The position numbers and the translations under genes were made by a program. Shown here piece after piece: positions 8,567 through 18,942 of a DNA stretch of 57,828 nt. Within the stretch, counting starts at the first letter, position 1. Each line of letters begins with the position of its first letter. Under the pieces are notes generated by a model. The model made no database searches and was not told the DNA's origin. It was given only the letters and a program-made list of their open reading frames with translations. Source of the stretch: Pseudomonadota bacterium (GTDB taxonomy: Bacteria; Pseudomonadota; Gammaproteobacteria; Pseudomonadales; Pseudomonadaceae); contig JAEWGL010000136.1 in the NCBI GenBank assembly GCA_023388335.1, positions 1 through 57,828 of the forward strand, read 5' to 3'.

Positions 8567-8686
8567 CTTGTATCGATTTCGCTACATCGTAGCGAAATCG
8601 ATACAAGCCGCTAGAAGCGCCGCTAGGCAAGCGTTTCAGGCGACAAATCTCGCCCCTGCGCCACCAGGTGTAGCGATTTCGTTACG
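8567..8686 (+). promoter_or_regulatory. Three candidate GcsR binding sites upstream of gcvH
   Basis: Three 18-bp sites share a 7-N4-7 dyad: TGTATCG-ATTT-CGCTACA at 8569-8586, CGTAGCG-AAAT-CGATACA at 8588-8605 and TGTAGCG-ATTT-CGTTACG at 8669-8686. This is the spacing I recall for P. aeruginosa GcsR sites (TGTAACG-N4-CGTTCCG). Sites 1 and 2 together form a perfect 18-bp inverted repeat (8567-8584 with 8590-8607) around a 5-nt centre. Site 3 starts 100 bp after site 1 and ends about 65 bp before the -24 element, a normal enhancer distance. Confidence 0.75.
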
Positions 8687-8750
8687 AGGGCAGCAACGCT
8701 AGCCCCGGTGCAGGCCTTTGGATCATTGGGTTTGCGCGTTATTCCCAGGC

Positions 8751-8766
8751 TGGCCGCATTATTGCT
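8751..8766 (+). promoter_or_regulatory. Sigma-54 promoter of gcvHPT
   Basis: TGGCCGC-ATTA-TTGCT at 8751-8766 matches the -24/-12 consensus TGGCACG-N4-TTGCW. The invariant GG (8752-8753) and GC (8764-8765) have the required 12-nt offset. Transcription would start near 8777, giving a leader of about 60 nt before gcvH. The GcsR-type sites upstream and the GAFTGA-bearing activator next door support it. Confidence 0.8.
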
Positions 8767-8837
8767 TAGAGAACCCCAACCAAGCGCGCGGAACCGCACC
8801 GCGCCTACGCCGTTTCCTGCGTCCCCGAGGAGTTCCC

Positions 8838-9221
8838 ATGAGCGAGTTGCGTTATACCGAAGATCACGAATGGCTTCGCGTCGAAGCCGATGGCAGCATC
8901 ACCGTGGGCATCACCGCCTTTGCCCAGAACGCCCTTGGCGATGTGGTCTTCGTGCAACTGCCTGAGCTGCAGACCTACGAACAAGCCGCCGAAGCCTCCA
9001 CGGTCGAATCGGTAAAGGCTGCCAGCGGCGTATACATGCCGCTGACGGGTGAAGTGGTCGAGGTCAATCCCAAGCTCGACGGCAACCCCGAACTGGTCAA
9101 TGAGGACCCGCTGGGCGAAGGTTGGTTCTTCCGTTTCATCCCCGCCGATGCGGGTGCCGTGGCCGAGCTGCTCGACCAGGACGCCTACGACCGCCTGATC
9201 AAAGCCAACGCTGACGCCTGA
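8838..9221 (+). CDS. gcvH: Glycine cleavage system H protein
   Basis: GcvH is the lipoyl carrier that shuttles the aminomethyl group between the P, T and L proteins of the glycine cleavage system. The 127-residue sequence MSELRYTEDHEWLRVE continues to the lipoylation motif TVESVKAAS, with the modified lysine at residue 60. I chose ATG 8838 (AGGAG eight bases upstream) over an in-frame start at 8718, because the longer form would begin upstream of the sigma-54 promoter. It is the first gene of gcvH-gcvP-gcvT. The short leader leaves no room for a glycine riboswitch. Confidence 0.97.
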   Translation: MSELRYTEDHEWLRVEADGSITVGITAFAQNALGDVVFVQLPELQTYEQAAEASTVESVKAASGVYMPLTGEVVEVNPKLDGNPELVNEDPLGEGWFFRFIPADAGAVAELLDQDAYDRLIKANADA

Positions 9222-9230
9222 GGACCTGCC

Positions 9231-12086
<2,856 letters not shown>

Positions 12087-12115
12087 GGCGACCTATGGGC
12101 GGCTTATTGCACTTG

Positions 12116-12137
12116 AGGAGCGGGTACGCCCGCTCCT
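12116..12137. repeat. REP-like hairpin between gcvP and gcvT
   Basis: AGGAGCGGG (12116-12124) and CCCGCTCCT (12129-12137) form a perfect 9-bp stem closed by a TACG tetraloop. It resembles the core of a P. putida REP. There is no T-run, so gcvT is probably still co-transcribed with gcvP, and the hairpin may adjust the relative amounts of upstream and downstream mRNA. Confidence 0.65.
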
Positions 12138-12159
12138 GTAGAACACCAAGGAGTCACTG

Positions 12160-13281
12160 ATGTCCGAAACACTGCACAAGACCCCGCTGCATGCCCTGCA
12201 CCTTGAATTGGGCGCGCGCATGGTACCGTTCGCCGGCTACGAAATGCCGGTGCAGTACCCGCTCGGCGTGATGAAAGAGCACCTGCACACCCGTGACCAG
12301 GCCGGCCTGTTCGATGTCTCGCACATGGGCCAGATCCGCCTGAGCGGCGCCCAAGCGGCCCAGGCCCTGGAATCTCTGGTGCCGGTGGATATCATCGATT
12401 TGCCGGTGGGCATGCAGCGCTACGCCCTGTTCACCACTGCGCAGGGCGGCATCCTCGACGACCTGATGGTCGCCAACCTGGGCAATGACGAGCTGTTTCT
12501 GGTAGTCAACGCGGCCTGCAAAGAGCAGGACCTGGCTCACCTGCGCCAGCATCTGGGTGAGCAGTGCGAGGTCCAGCCACTGTTCGAGGAGCGCGCGCTG
12601 CTGGCCCTGCAAGGTCCCGCGGCCGCCAAGGTGCTGCAGCGCCTGGCGCCGGAAGTGGCGGACATGACCTTCATGCAGTTCAAGCCCGTGACCCTGCTGG
12701 ATCAAGCCTGTTATGTCAGCCGATCGGGCTACACCGGCGAAGACGGTTTCGAGATCTCCGTACCGGCCGGCAGCGCCGATGCACTGGCCCGCCGCCTGCT
12801 GGCCGAGCCCGAAGTCGTCGCGATAGGCCTGGGCGCACGCGACTCCCTGCGCCTGGAAGCCGGCCTGTGCCTGTATGGCCATGACATGAACGCCGACACC
12901 ACGCCGGTCCAGGCCAGCCTGCTCTGGGCGATTTCCAAGGCGCGCCGCGCCGACGGCGCACGCGCGGGCGGCTTCCCGGGTGCCGAGGCAATCTTTGCCG
13001 AGCAGCGGCAAGGCGTGGTGCGCAAGCGTGTCGGCCTGCTGCCGCAAGAGCGCACGCCCGTGCGTGAAGGCGCCGAGATCGTCGATGATGCTGGCAAGGT
13101 AGTTGGCCAGGTCAGCAGCGGCGGCTTCGGCCCAACCCTGGGCGCGCCAGTGGCGATGGGTTATGTGGATCGCGAACAGGCTGCTCTGGAAACTTCACTC
13201 TGGGCACTGGTGCGGGGCAAACGAGTCGCGCTGAAAGTCAGCGCAATGCCCTTCGTCGCGCAGCGTTATCATCGCGGCTGA
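12160..13281 (+). CDS. gcvT: Aminomethyltransferase, glycine cleavage T protein
   Basis: GcvT releases ammonia from aminomethyl-lipoyl-GcvH and transfers the one-carbon unit to tetrahydrofolate, giving 5,10-methylene-THF. The 373-residue protein shows the N-terminal GARMVPFAGYEMPVQY, the FDVSHMGQ motif, the SRSGYTGEDGFEI segment and the GLGARDSLRLEAGL folate-site segment. The start follows AAGGAG. It closes the gcv operon. A second-copy role is possible, because Pseudomonas genomes often carry two gcv sets. Confidence 0.97.
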   Translation: MSETLHKTPLHALHLELGARMVPFAGYEMPVQYPLGVMKEHLHTRDQAGLFDVSHMGQIRLSGAQAAQALESLVPVDIIDLPVGMQRYALFTTAQGGILDDLMVANLGNDELFLVVNAACKEQDLAHLRQHLGEQCEVQPLFEERALLALQGPAAAKVLQRLAPEVADMTFMQFKPVTLLDQACYVSRSGYTGEDGFEISVPAGSADALARRLLAEPEVVAIGLGARDSLRLEAGLCLYGHDMNADTTPVQASLLWAISKARRADGARAGGFPGAEAIFAEQRQGVVRKRVGLLPQERTPVREGAEIVDDAGKVVGQVSSGGFGPTLGAPVAMGYVDREQAALETSLWALVRGKRVALKVSAMPFVAQRYHRG

Positions 13282-13292
13282 TGCACTGTCGC

Positions 13293-13328
13293 GGGGCAGG
13301 TCCATAGTTTCGTTTTCGAACCTGCCCC
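13293..13328. repeat. Inverted repeat after gcvT
   Basis: GGGGCAGG (13293-13300) pairs with CCTGCCCC (13321-13328) around a 20-nt loop containing TTCG...CGAA. It lies 11 bp after the gcvT stop. Lacking a T-run, it is either a weak terminator or a REP-like 3'-end stabiliser. Confidence 0.5.
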
Positions 13329-13424
13329 ACGACTTTCGAACATGGCGCAAAGGCAGGCGCCATGCCGTTTGCGGCAATTTTGTGAGACCCTCGAAAAAGG
13401 CCTGAAACCATCGATTCGCAGGGC

Positions 13425-13619
13425 TTGTTTTTGTCGTCGAAGTTAGCGTAGAGTCACTTCACTGTGTTTGCATGGGTCGCTATGGTTCGTGACCTGGGCA
13501 GTAGCGCTGAGAATTGCTACAACCCGTTCGACGTCTCTTACTTTCCTGCAACCCAGCCCAGTAATCTTCCATTTAGGAAGAAGCTGTTATTACTTCTAAG
13601 TTCCAAAGGAAATAAGACA
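13425..13619 (+). promoter_or_regulatory. Candidate promoter and long leader of the cold-shock gene
   Basis: TTGTTT at 13425-13430 and TAGAGT at 13449-13454, 18 bp apart, form a possible sigma-70 promoter. Transcription from near 13461 would give a leader of about 160 nt. It can form several small stems: GTAGC 13501-13505 with GCTAC 13516-13520, CTTCC 13566-13570 with GGAAG 13576-13580, and AGAAG 13579-13583 with CTTCT 13593-13597. The last two compete. A long structured leader is the rule for temperature-controlled csp mRNAs. The rest of the gap from gcvT holds no gene that I can see. Confidence 0.4.
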
Positions 13620-13832
13620 ATGTCCCAACGTCAGAGCGGTACCGTCAAGTGGTTTAACGACGAGAAAGGTTTTGGTTTCATCACTCCTGAAAGCGGTCCG
13701 GATCTGTTCGTGCACTTCCGCGCTATCCAGGGCAACGGCTTCAAGAGCCTGAAAGAAGGCCAGAAGGTTACCTTCATCGCCGTGCAAGGCCAGAAAGGCA
13801 TGCAGGCTGACGAAGTACAAGCGGAAGGCTGA
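13620..13832 (+). CDS. CspA-family cold-shock protein
   Basis: This is a 70-residue single cold-shock domain that binds single-stranded nucleic acid and acts as an RNA chaperone. RNP1 appears as KGFGFITPE and RNP2 as LFVHFRAI, after the typical [14 protein letters not shown] start. The second aromatic position reads VHFRAI where VHFSAI is common. ATG 13620 ([12 protein letters not shown]) follows AAAGGAAATAAG; the in-frame extension upstream is leader. It is monocistronic, with a long structured leader before it and a strong terminator after it. I recall the P. putida orthologue being named CapB or a CspA-like protein, but I do not assign the symbol. Confidence 0.95.
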
Positions 13833-13840
13833 TTTTTCCG

Positions 13841-13876
13841 AAAAAAGCCCCTGCTGGTAACAGCAGGGGCTTTTTT
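13841..13876 (+). terminator. Rho-independent terminator after the cold-shock gene
   Basis: A 16-bp perfect stem (13841-13856 with 13861-13876) carries a GTAA loop, with A6 on the left arm and T6 on the right. The GC-rich core is GCCCCTGCTG. It lies 8 bp after the csp stop codon and reads as a strong terminator in both directions. Confidence 0.92.
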
Positions 13877-13922
13877 GTGCCTGCGATTACGTAGAATGTG
13901 CGTTTTGCAAGGAGCCCTTCGC

Positions 13923-14411
13923 ATGCCCACGCCCCGCCTGCAGCCTCAGGGCGATTTTCCGACCGTTGGCCTGGGCCGGCGCCTGGCCGCCATGTTCTAC
14001 GACGCCCTGCTCTGCACGGCGCTGCTGATCGTTACGGCCGGCGTCTACAAGCTGATCCAGATGTCGATCCTGGGCGAAGCACGAATGCGCGCGTTGACCG
14101 ACGCTGGCGCCCTGGACGCTGACCCTCTGCTGTCCACCGTGCTCGTGTTTGCCCTGTTCGGCTTCTTCGCCAAGTTCTGGACCCATGGCGGACAAACCCT
14201 GGGCATGCAGGTGTGGGGCATTCGCGTGCAGAATGCCGACGGCAGGGCCATCAGCCTGTGGCAGGCGCTATTGCGCTTCGTGGTCGCCATTGCCTCCTGG
14301 CTGTGCCTGGGGCTTGGGTTCATCTGGTCGCTGATCGACGCGCGCAAACGCAGCTGGCATGACATCTATTCGGACACCCAGCTGGTGCGGGTGCCTAAAC
14401 GCAAGCAATGA
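13923..14411 (+). CDS. RDD-family membrane protein
   Basis: This 162-residue inner-membrane protein has three to four hydrophobic segments (about residues 23-45, 73-90 and 115-140). The family's Arg-Asp-Asp signature is loosely present as GRRLAAMFYDALL near residue 17. ATG 13923 follows AAGGAGCCCTTCG. The function of RDD proteins is mostly unknown; some have been linked to ion or compatible-solute stress. It lies alone between two strong terminators. Confidence 0.85.
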   Translation: MPTPRLQPQGDFPTVGLGRRLAAMFYDALLCTALLIVTAGVYKLIQMSILGEARMRALTDAGALDADPLLSTVLVFALFGFFAKFWTHGGQTLGMQVWGIRVQNADGRAISLWQALLRFVVAIASWLCLGLGFIWSLIDARKRSWHDIYSDTQLVRVPKRKQ

Positions 14412-14449
14412 GTGCTGGTCTAGCGCCCTGCGCTTGCCCCTGGGGCCAT

Positions 14450-14479
14450 AAAAAAGCCGACTCTGAAGTCGGCTTTTTT
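14450..14479. terminator. Bidirectional terminator between the RDD gene and lptG
   Basis: AAAAAAGCCGACT (14450-14462) and AGTCGGCTTTTTT (14467-14479) form a perfect 13-bp stem with a CTGA loop. A6 and T6 tracts let it work on both strands, for the rightward RDD gene and the leftward lptFG operon that converge here. Confidence 0.9.
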
Positions 14480-14495
14480 CATGCCAAGGGCACCG

Positions 14496-15557
14496 TCAAC
14501 CCGCCCGGCGCATCAACCACAACCCCGCCAGTGCACAGATGCCAGCCGGGATTACCACCGCCAGCAGCGGTGGGAAGCCGAATACCTGGCTCGACGGCCC
14601 GAGCAGGTCCTGGGCGATGCGGAACACGAAGCCCACCAGCACACCGGTAAATACACGTTGGCCGAGGGTCACCGAACGCAACGGGCCGAAGATGAAGGAA
14701 ATCGCCATCAGCACCAGTGCCGCGGTAACTGCCGGCTGCAGAACCTTGGTCCAGAACGCCAGCCAGTAACGGGCGTTGTTCAGGCCCTGGTCGGAGAGGT
14801 AGTGGATGTAATCCCACAAGCCGGTGATCGACAGCGATTCTGGCGCTAGGATCACGGTGTTGAGCAACTGCGGGCTGACCGAGACGTCCCAGCGCTCCTG
14901 CGGTGCGTTGATCACTTCGGTGTGATCACCCCGAAAATGCGTGGTGCTGACGTCGCTGAGCAGCCAATGATCATCCTGATACTGCGCCCGGCGGGCGAAG
15001 CTGGAAGTGACCATGTGTCGCTGGTCATCGAAACGGTAACGCGTAACACCCAGCAGCAAGCCGTTGGGCTGCACCGAGTTGATGTGCACGAACTCCTCGC
15101 CCTGGCGGTGCCACATGCCGCGCTTGGAGCTCTGCGCCTCGCCTCCGCCCTGGGCCAGGGAACGGTCAGCCTGGGCCTTGTTCTCGGTGACCGGTGCCAG
15201 GTATTCACCGATCAGCAGGCCGACGATCATCAGTACCAGCATCGGTTTCATGACCGCCCAGACGATCCGCCCGATGGACACCCCGGCGGCGCGCATGATG
15301 GTCAGCTCGCTGCTGCTGGCCAGGCTGCCCAGGCCGATCAGGCAGCCGATCAGCGCCGCCATCGGCAGCATGTCGTAGAGCCGGCGTGGCGCGGTCAACA
15401 GGACGAAGTTGCCGGCGTCCAGGAGGGTGTAGGTGTCGCTGATGTCGCCCATCTCATCGATGAAGGCGAACAGCGAAGCCAGGCCCAGGATGATCCCCAG
15501 TACCGCCAGGATCGCCAGCAGGACGCTCTTGCCGATGTAGTTGTCCAGCTTAACCAT
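14496..15557 (-). CDS. lptG: LPS export ABC transporter permease LptG
   Basis: LptG pairs with LptF as the transmembrane part of LptB2FG, which extracts LPS from the inner membrane and feeds it to LptC. The 353-residue YjgP/YjgQ-family protein has N-terminal and C-terminal bundles of three helices around a periplasmic beta-jellyroll (about residues 130-260). Start ATG 15557 (MVKLDNYIGKSVLLAI) has a GGAGGT site; an upstream in-frame start is less likely. It overlaps the lptF stop by 8 bp, so the two are translationally coupled. The ATPase LptB is encoded at 38475-39200. Confidence 0.95.
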   Translation of the reverse strand: MVKLDNYIGKSVLLAILAVLGIILGLASLFAFIDEMGDISDTYTLLDAGNFVLLTAPRRLYDMLPMAALIGCLIGLGSLASSSELTIMRAAGVSIGRIVWAVMKPMLVLMIVGLLIGEYLAPVTENKAQADRSLAQGGGEAQSSKRGMWHRQGEEFVHINSVQPNGLLLGVTRYRFDDQRHMVTSSFARRAQYQDDHWLLSDVSTTHFRGDHTEVINAPQERWDVSVSPQLLNTVILAPESLSITGLWDYIHYLSDQGLNNARYWLAFWTKVLQPAVTAALVLMAISFIFGPLRSVTLGQRVFTGVLVGFVFRIAQDLLGPSSQVFGFPPLLAVVIPAGICALAGLWLMRRAG

Positions 15558-16665
15558 GGGCCACCTCCGCACGGCGCGCCGCGCGCTTGAGCCGCAACGG
15601 TTCCCAGTAGACCAGCGCCAGGCCGATCAGCAGGAACAGTGCGTGCACCCACCAGATACCCAGGGAGATTGGCAACTTGCCCTTTTCAAGGGCGCCGCGC
15701 ACGGAAATCAGCATTGTCAGGTAGGCCATGTACAGAAGAATCGCCGGCAGCAACTTGAGGAAGCGCCCTTGGCGTGGATTGACCCTGGCCAGCGGCACCG
15801 CCATCAAGGTCACGATGAACACCAGCAACGGCAAGGACAGGCGCCACTGCAACTCGGCGCGCTCGCGCAAATCCTGGCTGCCGAACAGCTGCGAGGTGGG
15901 GATGGCTTCGCGCTCGGTGACCTCCTCGCTGACCTCGGGCTTGGGCAGCAGCACGCCATAGGTGTCGTACTTGATGGCGCGGTAGTCGGCCTGGCCGGGG
16001 TTGCCATCGTAGCGGTAGCCGTTTTCCAGGATCAGGTAACGATTGCCATCCGCCTGGACCTCCTGGTGGCCCTTTTCGGCCACCAGCACCGAAGGCCCGC
16101 GATCCTTGGTCTTGTCCTGGTTCGAGCGCTTCTCGGAGATGAACACGCCGGCCAGGTTGACGCGATCGTCCGTCAGCTCCTCGGTGTAGGTGACCCGGGT
16201 GCCATCGCGCAGGGTCTGGAAGCGTCCCGGGACCAGGGTGTCGAACTCGGTCAGGGCATCCTGCTGATTGATGATATGGGCCACTTGGGACACACCCTGG
16301 GGCGCCAGGCTCAGACTCAGCCAGGCCACCAGCAGCGCGACCAGCGTGGCCGGCGCCATGGTCACGGCCAACAAGCGCTGCTGGCTCATGCCGGTCGCCG
16401 AGAGCACTGTCATTTCGCTCTCCAGGTACAGCCGGCCATAGGCAAGCAGGATCCCCAGGAACAGGCCCAGCGGCAGGATCAGTTGCAGGAAGCCCGGAAG
16501 ACGATAGCCCATGATCAGGAACAGCACACTCGGATCGAGGACGCCCTGGGCCGCCTGGGCCAGGTATTTGATGAAGCGCCCGCTCATGATGATGACCAGC
16601 AGCACGGCGCTGACGGCGCTCAAGGTCACCAGGACCTCGCGGGACAGATAACGGAAGACGATCAA
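15550..16665 (-). CDS. lptF: LPS export ABC transporter permease LptF
   Basis: LptF is the partner permease of LptG in the LPS-extracting LptB2FG complex. The 371-residue sequence starts at TTG 16665 and reads LIVFRYLSREVLVTLSAVSA, with first-codon Leu read as Met, behind an AGGAG site. No ATG lies at the expected N-terminus, and the nearest in-frame ATG 144 bp upstream would add unrelated residues. YjgP/YjgQ features are clear: SGRFIKYLAQAAQG, then GYRLPGFLQLILPL, and ESEMTVLSATGMSQ, the segment that couples to LptB. It is transcribed from a good promoter at 16771-16799. Confidence 0.93.
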   Translation of the reverse strand: MIVFRYLSREVLVTLSAVSAVLLVIIMSGRFIKYLAQAAQGVLDPSVLFLIMGYRLPGFLQLILPLGLFLGILLAYGRLYLESEMTVLSATGMSQQRLLAVTMAPATLVALLVAWLSLSLAPQGVSQVAHIINQQDALTEFDTLVPGRFQTLRDGTRVTYTEELTDDRVNLAGVFISEKRSNQDKTKDRGPSVLVAEKGHQEVQADGNRYLILENGYRYDGNPGQADYRAIKYDTYGVLLPKPEVSEEVTEREAIPTSQLFGSQDLRERAELQWRLSLPLLVFIVTLMAVPLARVNPRQGRFLKLLPAILLYMAYLTMLISVRGALEKGKLPISLGIWWVHALFLLIGLALVYWEPLRLKRAARRAEVAHG

Positions 16666-16770
16666 ACCAGACACTCCTGGGTTGTCAGGCTCGGACAGCC
16701 AAACAAAGGGTACAGACAGCCAAGACCATTGCCGGTTCGCCAGGGGCGAACCTCCATGTGAAGTGCGCGC

Positions 16771-16799
16771 ATTATCCTGTGATTGGCCGCGCCTGTCAC
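16771..16799 (-). promoter_or_regulatory. Sigma-70 promoter of lptFG
   Basis: On the minus strand GTGACA (16799-16794) and GATAAT (16776-16771) are separated by exactly 17 bp; each hexamer differs from consensus at one position. The start would be near 16764, giving a leader of about 100 nt before the TTG start of lptF. The 16666-16970 gap must also hold the pepA promoter, which I cannot place. Confidence 0.65.
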
Positions 16800-16970
16800 T
16801 TGGCGCCATTCATTGGCGCATGCCGGGCACCTCTGGAACGCACGGCGAGCGCACGTCGGGGTTGTCACCAGGGTCGCTGGGGGCTCAAACTGGGTGCTTT
16901 TCCACTGGCCTGCAGACGCGGCCAGGCCCTGCCCAGACAGCGCCAACTGACATCATTCGGGGACCCTGAA

Positions 16971-18464
16971 ATGGAACTGGTTGTAAAAAGCGTAGCCGCA
17001 GCATCCGTGAAAACTGCCACTCTGGTCATCGCCGTGGGCGAAGGCCGTACGCTCGGTGCCGCCGCCACGGCCGTCGACCAGGCCAGCAATGGCGCCCTGA
17101 GTGCCGTGCTCAAGCGTGGCGACCTGGCCGGGCAGCCCGGCCAGACCCTGCTGCTGCACAGTCTTCCGGGGCTCAAGGCCGAGCGCGTGCTGCTGGTGGG
17201 CAGCGGCAAGGAACAGGCCCTGGGCGACCGCAGCTGGCGCAAGCTGGTGGCCAGCGTTGCCGGTGTGCTCAAGACCCTCGGCGGCAGCGATGCCGTGCTG
17301 GCCCTCGACGAAGTGGCGGTGACCGGCCGTGATGGCCAGTACGGCAAGTTCCGCCTGCTGGCCGAGACCCTGCTCGATGGCGAATATGTGTTCGATCGTT
17401 TCAAGAGCAAGAAGGCCGAACCGCGCGCGCTGAAAAAAATCACCCTGCTCACCGACAAGGTCGGCCAGGCCGAGGTCGAACGTGCGGTCAAGCACGCCAG
17501 CGCCATCGCCAGCGGCATGGCCTTCACCCGCGACCTGGGCAACCTGCCGCCGAACATCTGCCACCCAAGCTTCCTTGCCGAACAGGCCAAGGACCTGGGC
17601 AAGGCATTCAAGGGGCTGAAGGTCGAGGTGCTCGACGAGAAGAAGATCAAGGACCTGGGCATGGGCGCCTTCTACGCCGTTGGCCAAGGCAGCGACCAGC
17701 CTGCGCGGCTGATCGTGCTGAACTACCAGGGCGGCAAGAAGAGCGAGAAGCCCTTCGTGCTGGTGGGCAAGGGCATCACCTTCGACACCGGCGGCATCAG
17801 CCTCAAGCCGGGTGCCGGCATGGACGAGATGAAATTCGACATGGGCGGCGCCGCCAGCGTGTTCGGTACCCTGCGCGCGGTCCTGGAACTGCAGCTGCCG
17901 ATCAACCTGGTGTGCCTGTTGGCCTGTGCCGAGAACATGCCTAGCGGCGGCGCTACCCGCCCAGGCGACATCGTCACCACCCTGAGCGGGCAGACCGTCG
18001 AAATCCTCAACACCGACGCCGAAGGGCGCCTGGTACTGTGCGACACCCTGACCTACGCTGAGCGCTTCAAGCCGCAGGCGGTGATCGACGTCGCCACGCT
18101 GACCGGCGCCTGCATCGTCGCCCTGGGCAGCCATACCACGGGCCTGATGGGCAACAACGATGCGCTGATCAGCCAGCTGCTCGACGCCGGCAAGCGCGCC
18201 GACGACCGCGCCTGGCAGCTGCCGCTGTTCGACGAGTACCAGGAGCAGTTGGACAGCCCGTTCGCCGACATCGCCAACATCGGCGGCCCAAAGGCCGGCA
18301 GCATCACCGCCGGCTGCTTCCTGTCGCGCTTCGCCAAGGCCTACGACTGGGCGCACCTGGACATCGCCGGCACCGCCTGGATCAGCGGCGGCAAGGACAA
18401 GGGCGCCACGGGCCGTCCGGTGCCCCTGCTGACCCAGTACCTGCTCGACCGCGCCAGCGCTTGA
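16971..18464 (+). CDS. pepA: Leucyl aminopeptidase PepA (M17)
   Basis: PepA is a cytosolic di-metal aminopeptidase that removes N-terminal residues, preferably leucine. In some bacteria it also binds DNA. The 497-residue protein has the M17 catalytic segments GKGITFDTGGISLKP and NTDAEGRL, plus the downstream LTGACIVALG. ATG 16971 (MELVVKSVAA) is the family start; a longer in-frame version running back to 16758 lacks similarity and a ribosome site. It is divergent from lptFG and followed by holC after a strong hairpin. Confidence 0.96.
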   Translation: MELVVKSVAAASVKTATLVIAVGEGRTLGAAATAVDQASNGALSAVLKRGDLAGQPGQTLLLHSLPGLKAERVLLVGSGKEQALGDRSWRKLVASVAGVLKTLGGSDAVLALDEVAVTGRDGQYGKFRLLAETLLDGEYVFDRFKSKKAEPRALKKITLLTDKVGQAEVERAVKHASAIASGMAFTRDLGNLPPNICHPSFLAEQAKDLGKAFKGLKVEVLDEKKIKDLGMGAFYAVGQGSDQPARLIVLNYQGGKKSEKPFVLVGKGITFDTGGISLKPGAGMDEMKFDMGGAASVFGTLRAVLELQLPINLVCLLACAENMPSGGATRPGDIVTTLSGQTVEILNTDAEGRLVLCDTLTYAERFKPQAVIDVATLTGACIVALGSHTTGLMGNNDALISQLLDAGKRADDRAWQLPLFDEYQEQLDSPFADIANIGGPKAGSITAGCFLSRFAKAYDWAHLDIAGTAWISGGKDKGATGRPVPLLTQYLLDRASA

Positions 18465-18472
18465 TGGCCCAG

Positions 18473-18498
18473 CGCCGACGGTGCCCTGGCACCGTCGG
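18473..18498 (+). repeat. 12-bp hairpin between pepA and holC
   Basis: GCCGACGGTGCC (18473-18484) and GGCACCGTCGGC (18487-18498) are perfect complements around only two bases, so the true loop is slightly larger. It starts 8 bp after the pepA stop and ends 15 bp before the holC ATG, with no T-run. It may be a 3'-end stabiliser, or it may limit translation of holC. Confidence 0.7.
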
Positions 18499-18513
18499 CC
18501 GGCGAACTGAACC

Positions 18514-18942
18514 ATGAGCCAAGTCGATTTCTATATCCTGCCCACCGACGCATTGTCGGCGCGCCTGGATTTCGCCTGCAAACTGTGCGAGAAAGCCTGG
18601 CGCCTCGGCCACCGGGTCTACCTGCATTGCCACGATGCCGAGCAGCGTGCCGAACTGGACGCACGCCTGTGGCGCTTCAAGGGCGAGGCCTTCATTCCCC
18701 ATGACCACGCTGAGGCGCATGCCGATGCGACGGTCGCCCTGGGCATCGGCAGCGATGCAGGTGAGCACCGGGACCTTTTGATCAACCTGGGTCCCGAGGT
18801 GCCAGCGTTCGTCGGCCAGTTCGAACGTGTCGCCGAGATCGTGGTGGAAGAGCCCGGCATTCGCCTCGCGGCGCGCGAGCGATTCCGTTTCTATCGCGAA
18901 CAGGGCTATGCTCTGCAAGACCACCGCTTACAGCGACTTTAA
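18514..18942 (+). CDS. holC: DNA polymerase III chi subunit
   Basis: Chi binds psi in the clamp loader and contacts single-stranded DNA-binding protein. The 142-residue product has the family start MSQVDFYILP and the aromatic-rich C-terminal FRFYREQGYALQDHRLQRL. The central segment reads IPHDHAEAHADATVALG. Its stop overlaps the next ATG in TAATG, so the downstream unknown gene is translationally coupled. Confidence 0.93.
   Translation: MSQVDFYILPTDALSARLDFACKLCEKAWRLGHRVYLHCHDAEQRAELDARLWRFKGEAFIPHDHAEAHADATVALGIGSDAGEHRDLLINLGPEVPAFVGQFERVAEIVVEEPGIRLAARERFRFYREQGYALQDHRLQRL

Noticed and set aside
8777..8837. Glycine riboswitch before gcvH
   Set aside because: The leader predicted from the sigma-54 promoter is only about 60 nt and shows no tandem aptamer. 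Control is better explained by GcsR.
16953..18515. 520-residue minus-strand frame opposite pepA
   Set aside because: It is antisense to pepA, with no family motif and shadow-type composition.
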